Source: Prosthecobacter dejongeii
GTDB lineage: Bacteria; Verrucomicrobiota; Verrucomicrobiia; Verrucomicrobiales; Verrucomicrobiaceae
NCBI RefSeq assembly: GCF_014203045.1
Contig: NZ_JACHIF010000009.1
Location: 124,001-188,000, forward strand
Direction: 5' to 3'
DNA length: 64,000 bases
Both the position numbers and the translations under genes were made by a program. Every line of letters begins with the position of its first letter. The first letter of the stretch is position 1. Under the pieces are notes generated by a model. The model saw only the letters and a list, made by a program, of their open reading frames with translations. It ran no database searches and was not told the origin of the DNA. This document shows, piece after piece, positions 17,331 through 25,786 of the stretch.

Positions 17331-18854
17331 TCACCCAGGGGTTTTCCCCAATTTACACAGGATCAAATCTCTCATTTTCAACCAATAATCCGAGCACAGC
17401 AGGCGAACGAGTCCAAAGTATGCGCTAACAATAACTCCACCCGAAAACAAGATGGCCCATTCAAGGCCATAAGGGGTAATGAGCGTCAACGCGAGTTTTC
17501 CAAGCAATAAACTGACCCCGAAAGCACAGGTTAATGCCAACATGGGTTTGATCTGGAGCCACGGCTGATGCGTCCCTAAAGCCTTTTTGAGTTGTGCGGG
17601 CAAGACCCAGCCACTGGTGAGCAATACCGCCACTAATGCCCCAACTCCGACGAAGCTAAAGCCTCCCATCTTAACGGCCAAAGTACAGGCAATCAGACTT
17701 GAAAGTCCACAGGCCAACTCACTGAACCCGGCCACCCGATGACGATTGATTCCCGTGAGAGCAAAACGAAAAACGCCCATCACAGCGGCACTGCCACCGA
17801 TCAAAACCACACTGAGCAGCATCGTCGGCGGCACATCCACCTTACCCAAGGTCCACAGGAGAATAAAAGGCTGCGCCAAGATGAGAAAACCAGAGGCCAA
17901 TACGCCGATAAAAACCCAACCCAGCCCCAGAATGGAACGAATCGTCTCGGCAATCCAGGCCTGCTCTTCTCGGCCCATGGCTTCGCCGTAACCAGGCTGT
18001 AAGATAGCGTTGAAGGAGTTCAGCAAATTTAAAGGTGCGTTTAAAAGTGCCAGGGGAATCGAAAGATAAGGCACCCATGCTGCCCCAGCAAAACTACTGA
18101 CCGCTAAGAGCGGCGCGGTGCCTGAAAGCACGTTACCGACCTGCATGGTAAGACTTTTAGCACCGGTGCGTAACTGCACTTGGATCTGTTGACGATCCCA
18201 AAACGGCCCCGCTTTAAATGCCCAGGCATGCCGCAGATAACAATGCACTGCGGCTATGAGACTAACCACAAAGACTGCGGTCACATTGGCTCCAAAAACC
18301 CACCCTAACGAAGCTGACGTGGTAGCCACCAGCACACTCGAAATCAAACCCACCAACCTTCCAATTCCTTGATACATGGAAGCTAGATGCATCTCCTGCA
18401 CCCCCATGAAAAGGCCGTAAATAGGAGAAATCAGTAGCGACAGAACCGCCGAAGCACCAATAGCCAGCAGCAGTCCAGGCATCTCTTCATGGCCCAATGC
18501 CCCCAGGATGACAGGCTTTGCCATGAGAATAAAATACGCTCCAAGAATCAACCCCAGGACAAGCAACGAAGAGAGAGTCACCAACAACGCATTGGTGCGA
18601 ATGATGGCTGCAATTTCATTCCGATCTCCACGCCCATTTGCTTGCGCGATGAGCAAGATAGAAGCCCAGGTGAGCCCTGCATCGGCAAACATGAGGTAGC
18701 TGGCAAAGGCCATGCCTGTCAATAAAACGCCATACCGCTCATCACCTAGCCACTGCAAATAAAGGGGCACGGTTAGCAAGGATAACAGCATCGCCGTGAT
18801 AGCAAACCCCTGTGTGACCACAGTGGCTTGCATGGCACGTTTGAGTCTTCCCAT
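17331..18854 (-). CDS. Wzx-type polysaccharide flippase (MOP superfamily)
   Basis: The 507-residue protein has about twelve to fourteen hydrophobic segments spread over its length, beginning MGRLKRAMQATVVTQGFAITAMLLSLLTVPLYLQWLGDERYGVLL. The LPLYL-x-LGDE-x-YG motif at the end of the first membrane helix is characteristic of polysaccharide/oligosaccharide flippases of the MATE/MOP superfamily. It would move undecaprenyl-pyrophosphate-linked repeat units across the cytoplasmic membrane for the Wzy-like polymerase of the same operon. Together with the WecA-like transferase this defines a Wzx/Wzy-dependent pathway. The neighbouring rfbA gene ends 54 bp upstream. Confidence 0.88.
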   Translation of the reverse strand: MGRLKRAMQATVVTQGFAITAMLLSLLTVPLYLQWLGDERYGVLLTGMAFASYLMFADAGLTWASILLIAQANGRGDRNEIAAIIRTNALLVTLSSLLVLGLILGAYFILMAKPVILGALGHEEMPGLLLAIGASAVLSLLISPIYGLFMGVQEMHLASMYQGIGRLVGLISSVLVATTSASLGWVFGANVTAVFVVSLIAAVHCYLRHAWAFKAGPFWDRQQIQVQLRTGAKSLTMQVGNVLSGTAPLLAVSSFAGAAWVPYLSIPLALLNAPLNLLNSFNAILQPGYGEAMGREEQAWIAETIRSILGLGWVFIGVLASGFLILAQPFILLWTLGKVDVPPTMLLSVVLIGGSAAVMGVFRFALTGINRHRVAGFSELACGLSSLIACTLAVKMGGFSFVGVGALVAVLLTSGWVLPAQLKKALGTHQPWLQIKPMLALTCAFGVSLLLGKLALTLITPYGLEWAILFSGGVIVSAYFGLVRLLCSDYWLKMRDLILCKLGKTPG

Positions 18855-18908
18855 GACTTACCTTTTGTTAATCCACTGAAGAAAATCAGCTTCGAATCAA
18901 GAATGCTT

Positions 18909-19799
18909 CTAGGCAGCCACAGCGCTCCCACGACTGATCTCTACTCCCACACTGGCCAAGTAATCACGATACTCACAGGCTGGCATTTTTTTGAGCAACT
19001 CCTCAAACGCCAACTCCGACAGAAAGCCGCGCCGCAATGCAGCCTCTTCTGGACAGCCTAGCTTGATACCCTGCCTCTTTTCAATCGTTTGCACGAATGC
19101 CGAAGCCTCAAATAAACTGCTGCTGGTGCCTGCATCCAGCCAGGCGAAACCACGGCTTAAGCGCGTGACCCGAAGTTGGCCACGCCGCAAATATTCACGA
19201 TTCACATCGGTGATTTCCAATTCGCCACGAGCAGAAGGCTTTAACTGCCGAGCAATTTCTACCACTTGATGATCATACAAATAAACACCCGGAACAGCAA
19301 AAGGACTGCGAGGTGAGACAGGCTTCTCCTCCAAAGACTTCGCCCGGCCTTCCTGGTCAAATTCCACCACCCCATAACATTCGGGGTTATTGACATGATA
19401 GGCGAAGATCGTGGCCCCAGCTTGAAACTCAGTCAGAGCCCGAGGCAGTGCATCCCCGCCGAAGAAAAGATTGTCTCCAAGCATCAAAGTGACGGGTCCA
19501 CTTTGGATAAAATCTGCCGCGAGAAGGAAAGCCTGAGCAATCCCGTCAGGCCTTGCCTGTTCAAAGTATTGAATTTGGATGCCCCACTGGCTGCCATCTC
19601 CCAATAACTGCTGAAAACGCGGCAGGTCCTGGGGTGAAGCAACTAGACCTATTTCCCGAATCCCGCCGGCGATGAGCACCGTGAGGGGATAATAAATCAT
19701 GGGCTTATCATAGACAGGAAGCAGTTGCTTACTCATCACCTGTGTCAACGGGTAAAGCCGCGAGCCAGCACCTCCTGCTAGAATGAGTCCTTTCATCAA
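18909..19799 (-). CDS. rfbA: Glucose-1-phosphate thymidylyltransferase
   Basis: The 296-residue protein matches RfbA/RmlA along its full usual length (about 290). The N-terminus MMKGLILAGGAGSRLYPLTQVMSKQLLPVYDKPMIYYPL contains the pyrophosphorylase signature GGAGSRLYPLT and the KQLLPVYDKP catalytic-lysine region. LMLGDNLFFG, EKPVSPRSPFAVPGVYLYD, GELEITDVNREYL and GFAWLDAGT are further RmlA blocks. It makes dTDP-glucose from dTTP and glucose-1-phosphate, the first step toward dTDP-deoxysugars. It is 10 bp downstream of rfbB. No rfbC or rfbD is visible in the window, so the end product might be rhamnose only if those genes lie elsewhere. Confidence 0.96.
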   Translation of the reverse strand: MMKGLILAGGAGSRLYPLTQVMSKQLLPVYDKPMIYYPLTVLIAGGIREIGLVASPQDLPRFQQLLGDGSQWGIQIQYFEQARPDGIAQAFLLAADFIQSGPVTLMLGDNLFFGGDALPRALTEFQAGATIFAYHVNNPECYGVVEFDQEGRAKSLEEKPVSPRSPFAVPGVYLYDHQVVEIARQLKPSARGELEITDVNREYLRRGQLRVTRLSRGFAWLDAGTSSSLFEASAFVQTIEKRQGIKLGCPEEAALRRGFLSELAFEELLKKMPACEYRDYLASVGVEISRGSAVAA

Positions 19800-19809
19800 C
19801 GTGGGGGTA

Positions 19810-20856
19810 TTATGAGGTCCATAACTTGCGACCGCTGGCAGTTGCCAGCCAATCTAAATTCCGCAAATACCAGCGCACCGTGTCTCGCAAGCCCTGATGC
19901 AAATTCTTCTCGGCCTGCCAGCCTAACTCCTTCCGTATTTTATCTGAGTTGATGGCATAACGAAAATCATGTCCGGGCCGATCACGAACTGGAGTGATCA
20001 AGGAAGCCGCAGGCACAGCCTTCGACAAGGAAGGCACTAGATTTGCACGCTCTTCATCCAGAATCTCACAGACCTCTTTCATCAGATCCACATTCCGCCT
20101 CTCCTGCCCAGCGCCTATGCAATAGGTTTCGCCGATCCGTGCCTTTTCCAAGACAGTCCATAAAGCAGCGCAGTGATCTTCCACATGCAGCCAATCGCGC
20201 ACGTTCTCCCCAGCCCCATAAAGGGGGATCTCCTCACCGCTCAGCACCTTCAAAATCGTCATCGGAATCAGCTTCTCAGGAAATTGAAAAGGACCGTAGT
20301 TGTTAGAGGCATTCGTAACGATGGTGGGCAGACCATGGGTGTGATGCCAAGCCCGGACGAGGTGATCTGAAGCGGCTTTACTAGCGCTGTAAGGTGAATT
20401 GGGATGATACGATGAACTTTCATCAAAAGCATCGTCTTCTCGCCCTAAACTGCCGAAGACTTCATCGGTCGAAACGTGAACCCATTTGTGATTTTTAGAA
20501 TCTCGCCAATGAAGGCGACAGGCTTCTAGAAGGTGCAGTGTTCCCAGCACATTGGTCTCCATGAAGACCCCTGCTTTTTCGATGGAGCGATCCACATGAG
20601 ATTCTGCGGCCAGGTGAATCACGTGGGTGATATCATGTGCCTGCACCACACGATGTACTTCCGCAGCATGGCGGAGATCCACCTGCTCAAAGGCATAACG
20701 CGGATGCTGGCCGTGTATCCCTACCAGATTCTCCAATCGACCTGCATAGGTCAAAGCATCCAAATTGACCAAACGGTCAATGCTAGGCAGACCGATCAGA
20801 AATCGAATCAAATGAGAGCCGATGAAACCTGCGCCGCCAGTGACTAACAAATTCAT
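19810..20856 (-). CDS. rfbB: dTDP-glucose 4,6-dehydratase
   Basis: The 348-residue protein is an extended short-chain dehydrogenase with the NAD-binding GGAGFIGSH at residues 7-15, HLAAESHVDRSI, the catalytic HVSTDEVFGSLG, and the YSASKAASDHLVRAW segment carrying the YxxxK pair. NNYGPFQFPEKLIP is diagnostic of RmlB. It converts dTDP-glucose to dTDP-4-keto-6-deoxyglucose in the cytoplasm. It begins 17 bp after the stop of the beta-helix protein gene and may be transcribed with it or from a promoter inside that gene. It supplies a deoxysugar precursor to the glycosyltransferases downstream. Confidence 0.96.
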   Translation of the reverse strand: MNLLVTGGAGFIGSHLIRFLIGLPSIDRLVNLDALTYAGRLENLVGIHGQHPRYAFEQVDLRHAAEVHRVVQAHDITHVIHLAAESHVDRSIEKAGVFMETNVLGTLHLLEACRLHWRDSKNHKWVHVSTDEVFGSLGREDDAFDESSSYHPNSPYSASKAASDHLVRAWHHTHGLPTIVTNASNNYGPFQFPEKLIPMTILKVLSGEEIPLYGAGENVRDWLHVEDHCAALWTVLEKARIGETYCIGAGQERRNVDLMKEVCEILDEERANLVPSLSKAVPAASLITPVRDRPGHDFRYAINSDKIRKELGWQAEKNLHQGLRDTVRWYLRNLDWLATASGRKLWTS

Positions 20857-20873
20857 GAAAAACTAAACACGGC

Positions 20874-23807
20874 TCATTCGTCTTCCAGAGAGCTTTCCAG
20901 GAGATCCACCCGCAGCCGGAAGAACAATCGATCAGCATGGATCTCTGGCAGACTTTGATCAAAAGTGAAACTTATCATGCCGTCCAGAGACCTGGACTCC
21001 ACACTGGGCAAAAGATTGTTAGGCCAAATCTCCCAAGCCGTCATATCCAGAGACATCTCGGGAATGTAGGAAACCCCCAAAGCATAAGCAGGTTTACGAA
21101 ACTCGAGTGATACTTGTTTCTCCTGCCCTGAATAAGTGACGTGGATCTTTTGATGAAAAGCCTTTTCAAAAACTCGCGGGTCGTAGCCAAAAGCAAATTC
21201 AACCAAATTAGAAATGCCATCCTGATCATCATCCGCCTGGGGGCCGCTCACGGCTGTTTGGCCAAGTTCCGCTAGGGTAAAATGACGGGATTGCCAGTCT
21301 GAAAATGACTCTGCTGGCTCCACGGCCCCTCTGCTACGACGAGCCCAAAAATGGCGGCCAGTGAAGTCTGGCGCTTCCCCCAGATTAGCCCCGGAACGCA
21401 CGGCAGGTGAGTCCAAGGTTGGCATATAAAAGGCATCCAACTTCGCATCTTGCCCGAGACCTTCAGTGTCCTGACCGAGAGCTTGCCATTCAGTCAAACT
21501 CCTTCCAGCCGTGGTTAGGCCATCATTGTAAAGACTCACCACTCTAGCGGCTGCACCCGTTTGCCCTCGATGATACACATTGTGGCTAAAAGTCAGTGCA
21601 TCCGTCGCCTGTGCTTTTTCAATCACGCTGAAAAACTGATCGGCGGGAGTGATAAAGACATTGTTTCTGAAAACAAAATTCACCGGGGCCACTCGCTGGA
21701 AAAGGGAGAAACTCGCATTGTCGCTGCGCTGGAAAGGCCGGAGATCAAAAGTATTTCCCTCATAGATCAGAGTGCCCTGACAGGAGGCGTTGAAAGAACT
21801 GTTGAAAACACCGTCCGAAAATAACCCCAGATTGTGCCGAGCTATCAGCACCCCATCTGGCGCAGAGTTGCCCATGGGCAACTGCGTCATCACACAGCGA
21901 GTCACAGACGTCGTCTGGGCCCCACTCACGCCACCACCAAAGGTGGTCCCAGTCAGCTTCAGTGAGGTCACCCCTACATAGGTAGAGATTTGCCCGCCAT
22001 AGATCCCGCCGATGAATTCGATCTCAGCGAACTGCGTGCCACTGCCATTGTTATGCAGGAGGTAAGAAGTCGTTTCCTGGGTGGCTCCTTCCGTGCTGCC
22101 GATTTTCCCCATGGGCTTCAGGTTAAGACAATTTTTATAGATCGTCTTATTACCTGAAGCTGTGGGCAGACCATTGTAATCCACCCAGGGACTTTGGTTG
22201 GCATAGGGAGTCCCTTGTTCCACCTGGCAGTCTTCAACCGTTACCTGCCGCCCTGAATTAGAATCCGTAAAGCCGATGCAGTGCTTTCCAGCATAACTGA
22301 CAGTGCAGTGCTTCAAAACAGTCAATCCACCGAAGCCTTCATCTCCCTGGATGCCATAGGCGGTGAAAGGTAGATTGGTGCTGGCTTCTGCGAGCGTAGT
22401 TTTACAGATCTCGAGGCCTTCAATGTAAAGATCTGGAGCTACTAGCATCACTGCTGAAGCGCCCCCTGGGCGAAAGCGACTGCGCGTGTACGTCTTACCA
22501 TCCACATTGGGATTGGTGCTACCGAAGGGATGCAAATACAAAGCGGTGCCGTCGCTGTAAAAACTCCCCGGCACTTGATTCAATGCGGCCATGACGGCGG
22601 ATGCTTGTTCACCCGTCGGGTGGTGCAGCCAGCGATCATCTTCCCAGACCACCACATGTGCTAAGTCATCGGCATTCGCATCGGTCGTGGTCCAGACATT
22701 GGGAAATCCATCCACCCTTTCCCATCTGGCACCAGGGGCAGAGATATCTCCGTGCGCCTGAATCTGGATGCGCTGCTGCCCTGCCGCAGGGACAATGCTC
22801 AACCCTGGGGTGTGAATGCGCCATGACTCAGCCTTGAGTAGTAACGGAGCCCCTGAGGTATCTACAGAAACGGTATCCCCCTGGGCATACCCGCCATTTT
22901 TTGGAGACAACAGGCCATGACACAAACTTTCTTCATTGAACTTCGCCACCGTTTTCCAGGCTTTCTCGGGACTGAGGCCGTCATGATCATCATTCCCTGT
23001 CAAGGGGTTCAGATACCAGGTGTGGCGCTCTTCGACAGGCTGCAGGAGATCGGGTAACTGCCGCCCCTCTCCCAGAGTGGAGATTTTCGCAAGAGTCGCT
23101 CCACCTAAACGTCCTCCCCAAATGTAATTTTGGAAAGGCGCTGTTTGAAAAGGTGCATTCATCACCATCGCATATCTGGCTGGGTGGTCTGCCAGCACGA
23201 TGCTCTCCGTGCTCAGTTCCTGAAGCTCACCGCCGAGCTTTTGAAAAGACGCTTTGGCAGCAAAGCCAGTCTCCGTGTCTAGCCACTCGATTTGCAGCCA
23301 GTACCACGTGTGTTTTTCCACATTTCCACCCGCGTGCCAAACCCCCGCTTTGCGGCACAGCAATTGCCCGCTCTGCGTCACGCCGATCATTTGAAACGGG
23401 TTGTTATCCTGGCGGCAGTTCAATTGCAGAATCTGGGCCGGATTAGCCACCCCGGAGCCTTCATTGAAATAACCAGCACTGAGAAGATCCTCAAACCTCA
23501 CCCAACAACCTACTAGGCCGCCCTGTTGAGCCTGCGAATAAGGAGCCTGGGTAAGATCCCAGCGAAATTCCACCATCTCCTTTTTCGTTCTTCCGGACCA
23601 CCCTGGGGCCGGAGTTCCCTCCACGCGGGGGCCGATGGGGCGGCAGTGCCACGCTCCGCGAATCCAGGTCCCAAGCTGGCCGACGTTCTCTGCGTTCAAG
23701 GTTTTCACCCCTTCAAAAGTTTCGCGGGCGATCAGCTCCATCGCCCCCTGAACGGCCCAAAGCGGTCCCACAGTCAATAGGCAGGCCCATTTCGCCCAGC
23801 GGCCCAT
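20874..23807 (-). CDS. Secreted right-handed beta-helix protein with verrucomicrobial C-terminal domain
   Basis: The start is placed at ATG 23807 because MGRWAKWACLLTVGPLWAVQGA forms a signal peptide; the frame stays open 59 codons further upstream but that extension is proline/serine-rich and would bury the signal. The 977-residue mature-type protein has a lectin/LamG-like first part, then HTWYLNPLTGNDDHDGLSPEKAWKT, the usual opening of a parallel beta-helix domain, followed by repeated short beta strands with Asn/Gly turns. It ends with DDDQDGISNLVEFAFGYDP and a terminal FFRLRV segment, a tail common in secreted proteins of this phylum. It may be a polysaccharide lyase or glycan-binding surface protein acting on the cluster's product; the enzymatic activity is not shown by the sequence. 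Confidence 0.8.
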   Translation of the reverse strand: MGRWAKWACLLTVGPLWAVQGAMELIARETFEGVKTLNAENVGQLGTWIRGAWHCRPIGPRVEGTPAPGWSGRTKKEMVEFRWDLTQAPYSQAQQGGLVGCWVRFEDLLSAGYFNEGSGVANPAQILQLNCRQDNNPFQMIGVTQSGQLLCRKAGVWHAGGNVEKHTWYWLQIEWLDTETGFAAKASFQKLGGELQELSTESIVLADHPARYAMVMNAPFQTAPFQNYIWGGRLGGATLAKISTLGEGRQLPDLLQPVEERHTWYLNPLTGNDDHDGLSPEKAWKTVAKFNEESLCHGLLSPKNGGYAQGDTVSVDTSGAPLLLKAESWRIHTPGLSIVPAAGQQRIQIQAHGDISAPGARWERVDGFPNVWTTTDANADDLAHVVVWEDDRWLHHPTGEQASAVMAALNQVPGSFYSDGTALYLHPFGSTNPNVDGKTYTRSRFRPGGASAVMLVAPDLYIEGLEICKTTLAEASTNLPFTAYGIQGDEGFGGLTVLKHCTVSYAGKHCIGFTDSNSGRQVTVEDCQVEQGTPYANQSPWVDYNGLPTASGNKTIYKNCLNLKPMGKIGSTEGATQETTSYLLHNNGSGTQFAEIEFIGGIYGGQISTYVGVTSLKLTGTTFGGGVSGAQTTSVTRCVMTQLPMGNSAPDGVLIARHNLGLFSDGVFNSSFNASCQGTLIYEGNTFDLRPFQRSDNASFSLFQRVAPVNFVFRNNVFITPADQFFSVIEKAQATDALTFSHNVYHRGQTGAAARVVSLYNDGLTTAGRSLTEWQALGQDTEGLGQDAKLDAFYMPTLDSPAVRSGANLGEAPDFTGRHFWARRSRGAVEPAESFSDWQSRHFTLAELGQTAVSGPQADDDQDGISNLVEFAFGYDPRVFEKAFHQKIHVTYSGQEKQVSLEFRKPAYALGVSYIPEMSLDMTAWEIWPNNLLPSVESRSLDGMISFTFDQSLPEIHADRLFFRLRVDLLESSLEDE

Positions 23808-24009
23808 GCCGAACGACCACCGACCTAAGAAAGAGGTGCTCTGGCTTTCGTTTCTCCCCAAGCTGCCGCCCTTGGTCGTCCCTGACGGGGCACCGTTTGG
23901 CAAAGGGAAAATGGGGGTTTTTGACCTCATGGATATGAGGGCAGGCAGAGCATGTACCATGCTCATTATCAGCCCGAAGCACAAGCCCCGCCTTTAAAAT
24001 ACGCGGCTC

Positions 24010-25761
24010 GTGAAAACACGATTCAATCCACTCGCCAGCCGTAACAGTGAACGCTGGACAATCTTTTTGAATGAAGGTGGACGGGGAGTGTTCTATCCAT
24101 GGACTGTGATTCTGCGTTTTCTTTCCTCCCGCCAACTCGTTCCAGCATTCCTGGTCGGGTTTTGCCTGCTTTCGGCTTTCGGCCAGATTCCTGATGAGAA
24201 AAGAGAGCATCGCAGCACCTTAGGCCTGCCGTTTGTCTCCATACCCGGTACGCCTGCACTCCTGGCGACCTTTGAGACACGGGTGTCAGATTGGCAGGCT
24301 TTCATTCAGGCCAGTGGCCGGGAATGGAGCTACAAGCCTCATTTTGAACAAGGCCCAGATCATCCAGTGGTAGGTGTGACGCTGGAGGACGCACGTGCCT
24401 TTTGCACCTGGTTAACTGATAAAGAGCGCGCAGAGGGGCACCTAAATGCGGCTCAACTCTATCGGCTGCCGACTCGTGCCGACTGGGACGCCGCAGTGGG
24501 CTTGCTGCGCATGCGCAAGCTGGACCTGACCGTCGAAGAAAAAGTAGCGGATGAACGCGCCTTTCCCTGGGGGGCTAACTGGCCGCCACCCGCTAACACA
24601 GCCAACTTCGCCGAAGGTGAAATCCCCGGTTACTCCGATAGCTTCCCTTTTACGGCCCCGGTGGGACAATTCAAAGCCAGTGCTGAAGGTGTTTACGATC
24701 TAGCGGGCAACGTCTGGGAGTGGTGCTGGGATCCGCAGGTCCGGGTGGAGCAAGTGGGTGTGCTGCGCGGTGGCTCCTGGGCATACTTTCGCGCGGAGTG
24801 CCTGCGCTCAGACTACGTTTACACAGTGCCCGTTGACATGAAGATGCCGACCATCGGCTTCCGCTGCGTTTTTGAGGATAAGCAGCGCACGGCCACGATG
24901 TTGGCTTCCGCAGAAAAAATCAAAGCTGAGATTCGCTCCAAACGCCGGGAAGAGATCATGGGCGGTGCCGTGACAAAGGATGACCTAACCGCCATGAAGG
25001 AAAAGCTCAAATCCACAGGCACTGCGGCAGCTACTTCGAATGCCCCTCTGAAACCCGCCGAAGTGGGGCAGGCTTTTACCAATGATCTCGGGATGAATTT
25101 CGTCCCTTTGCCCGGCACCACCATCCTCATCGGAAGTGCAGAGATCCGGGTGCAGGACTATGAATCTTGGCTAAAGGCCAATGACCGAGTTTGGGAAAAC
25201 AAAGCCCCCTTTCTACTGACCCCCGAACACGCTGCTGTGGGCATCAGTTGGGATGAAGCCACCGCCTTTTGTGCGTGGTTGACGGAGCGGGACCGGGCCA
25301 GCAAACTTATCTCTGCCAACGCAACTTACCGACTCCCCACCGATGTGGAATGGAGCCGTGCAGCCGGGCTCACCGTTGAGCCTGGAGCGGACCCTGCGCA
25401 ACGTCATGAAAAGGCCAGCCTTCATTTCCCTTGGTCTGCCGAAGGTGCCTTCCCGCCACCTTCTTCCAGCACGAATTTGGATGCCACCCGCATGGAGGGC
25501 TATCGCGACAGTTTTTCCTACACCGCTCCAGTGATGACGGAGGCCGCGAATAGCTTGGGCATTCAGGGCCTAGGCGGCAATGCGGCGGAGTGGTGCCAAG
25601 ACGTCTGGCCAGGTTCTGACTCTGAGCGCGTGGTCCGTGGGGGCTCGTGGTTAATGCATGCCAAAGACCAACTGCGCACAGGGCATCGCCAGCATATTTC
25701 TCGTGACAGCCGGAACAACAGCATCGGTTTCCGCGTCGTTTTAGAATTCACCTCGCCGTAA
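24010..25761 (+). CDS. Secreted protein with two FGE-sulfatase (SUMF1-type) domains
   Basis: The GTG start at 24010 gives 583 residues with a hydrophobic export segment around residues 33-58 (FLSSRQLVPAFLVGFCLLSAFGQ). Two copies of the FGE/C-type-lectin-like fold follow, about 65-290 and 350-582. Each has the family blocks: D-W-Q-x-FI or D-Y-E-x-W, PVVGVTLEDARAFCTWL / AAVGISWDEATAFCAWL, YRLPT-D-W, LAGNVWEWC / LGGNAAEWC, LRGGSW and GFRC / GFRV. The first copy keeps the last Cys but no partner Cys is visible, and the second copy has Val there, so oxidation of sulfatase Cys is unlikely. A binding or scaffold role is more likely. The TPR gene follows by 25 bp. Confidence 0.85.
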   Translation: MKTRFNPLASRNSERWTIFLNEGGRGVFYPWTVILRFLSSRQLVPAFLVGFCLLSAFGQIPDEKREHRSTLGLPFVSIPGTPALLATFETRVSDWQAFIQASGREWSYKPHFEQGPDHPVVGVTLEDARAFCTWLTDKERAEGHLNAAQLYRLPTRADWDAAVGLLRMRKLDLTVEEKVADERAFPWGANWPPPANTANFAEGEIPGYSDSFPFTAPVGQFKASAEGVYDLAGNVWEWCWDPQVRVEQVGVLRGGSWAYFRAECLRSDYVYTVPVDMKMPTIGFRCVFEDKQRTATMLASAEKIKAEIRSKRREEIMGGAVTKDDLTAMKEKLKSTGTAAATSNAPLKPAEVGQAFTNDLGMNFVPLPGTTILIGSAEIRVQDYESWLKANDRVWENKAPFLLTPEHAAVGISWDEATAFCAWLTERDRASKLISANATYRLPTDVEWSRAAGLTVEPGADPAQRHEKASLHFPWSAEGAFPPPSSSTNLDATRMEGYRDSFSYTAPVMTEAANSLGIQGLGGNAAEWCQDVWPGSDSERVVRGGSWLMHAKDQLRTGHRQHISRDSRNNSIGFRVVLEFTSP

Positions 25762-25786
25762 AAGCTTCCGCTCTCGTGTTCGTCAG

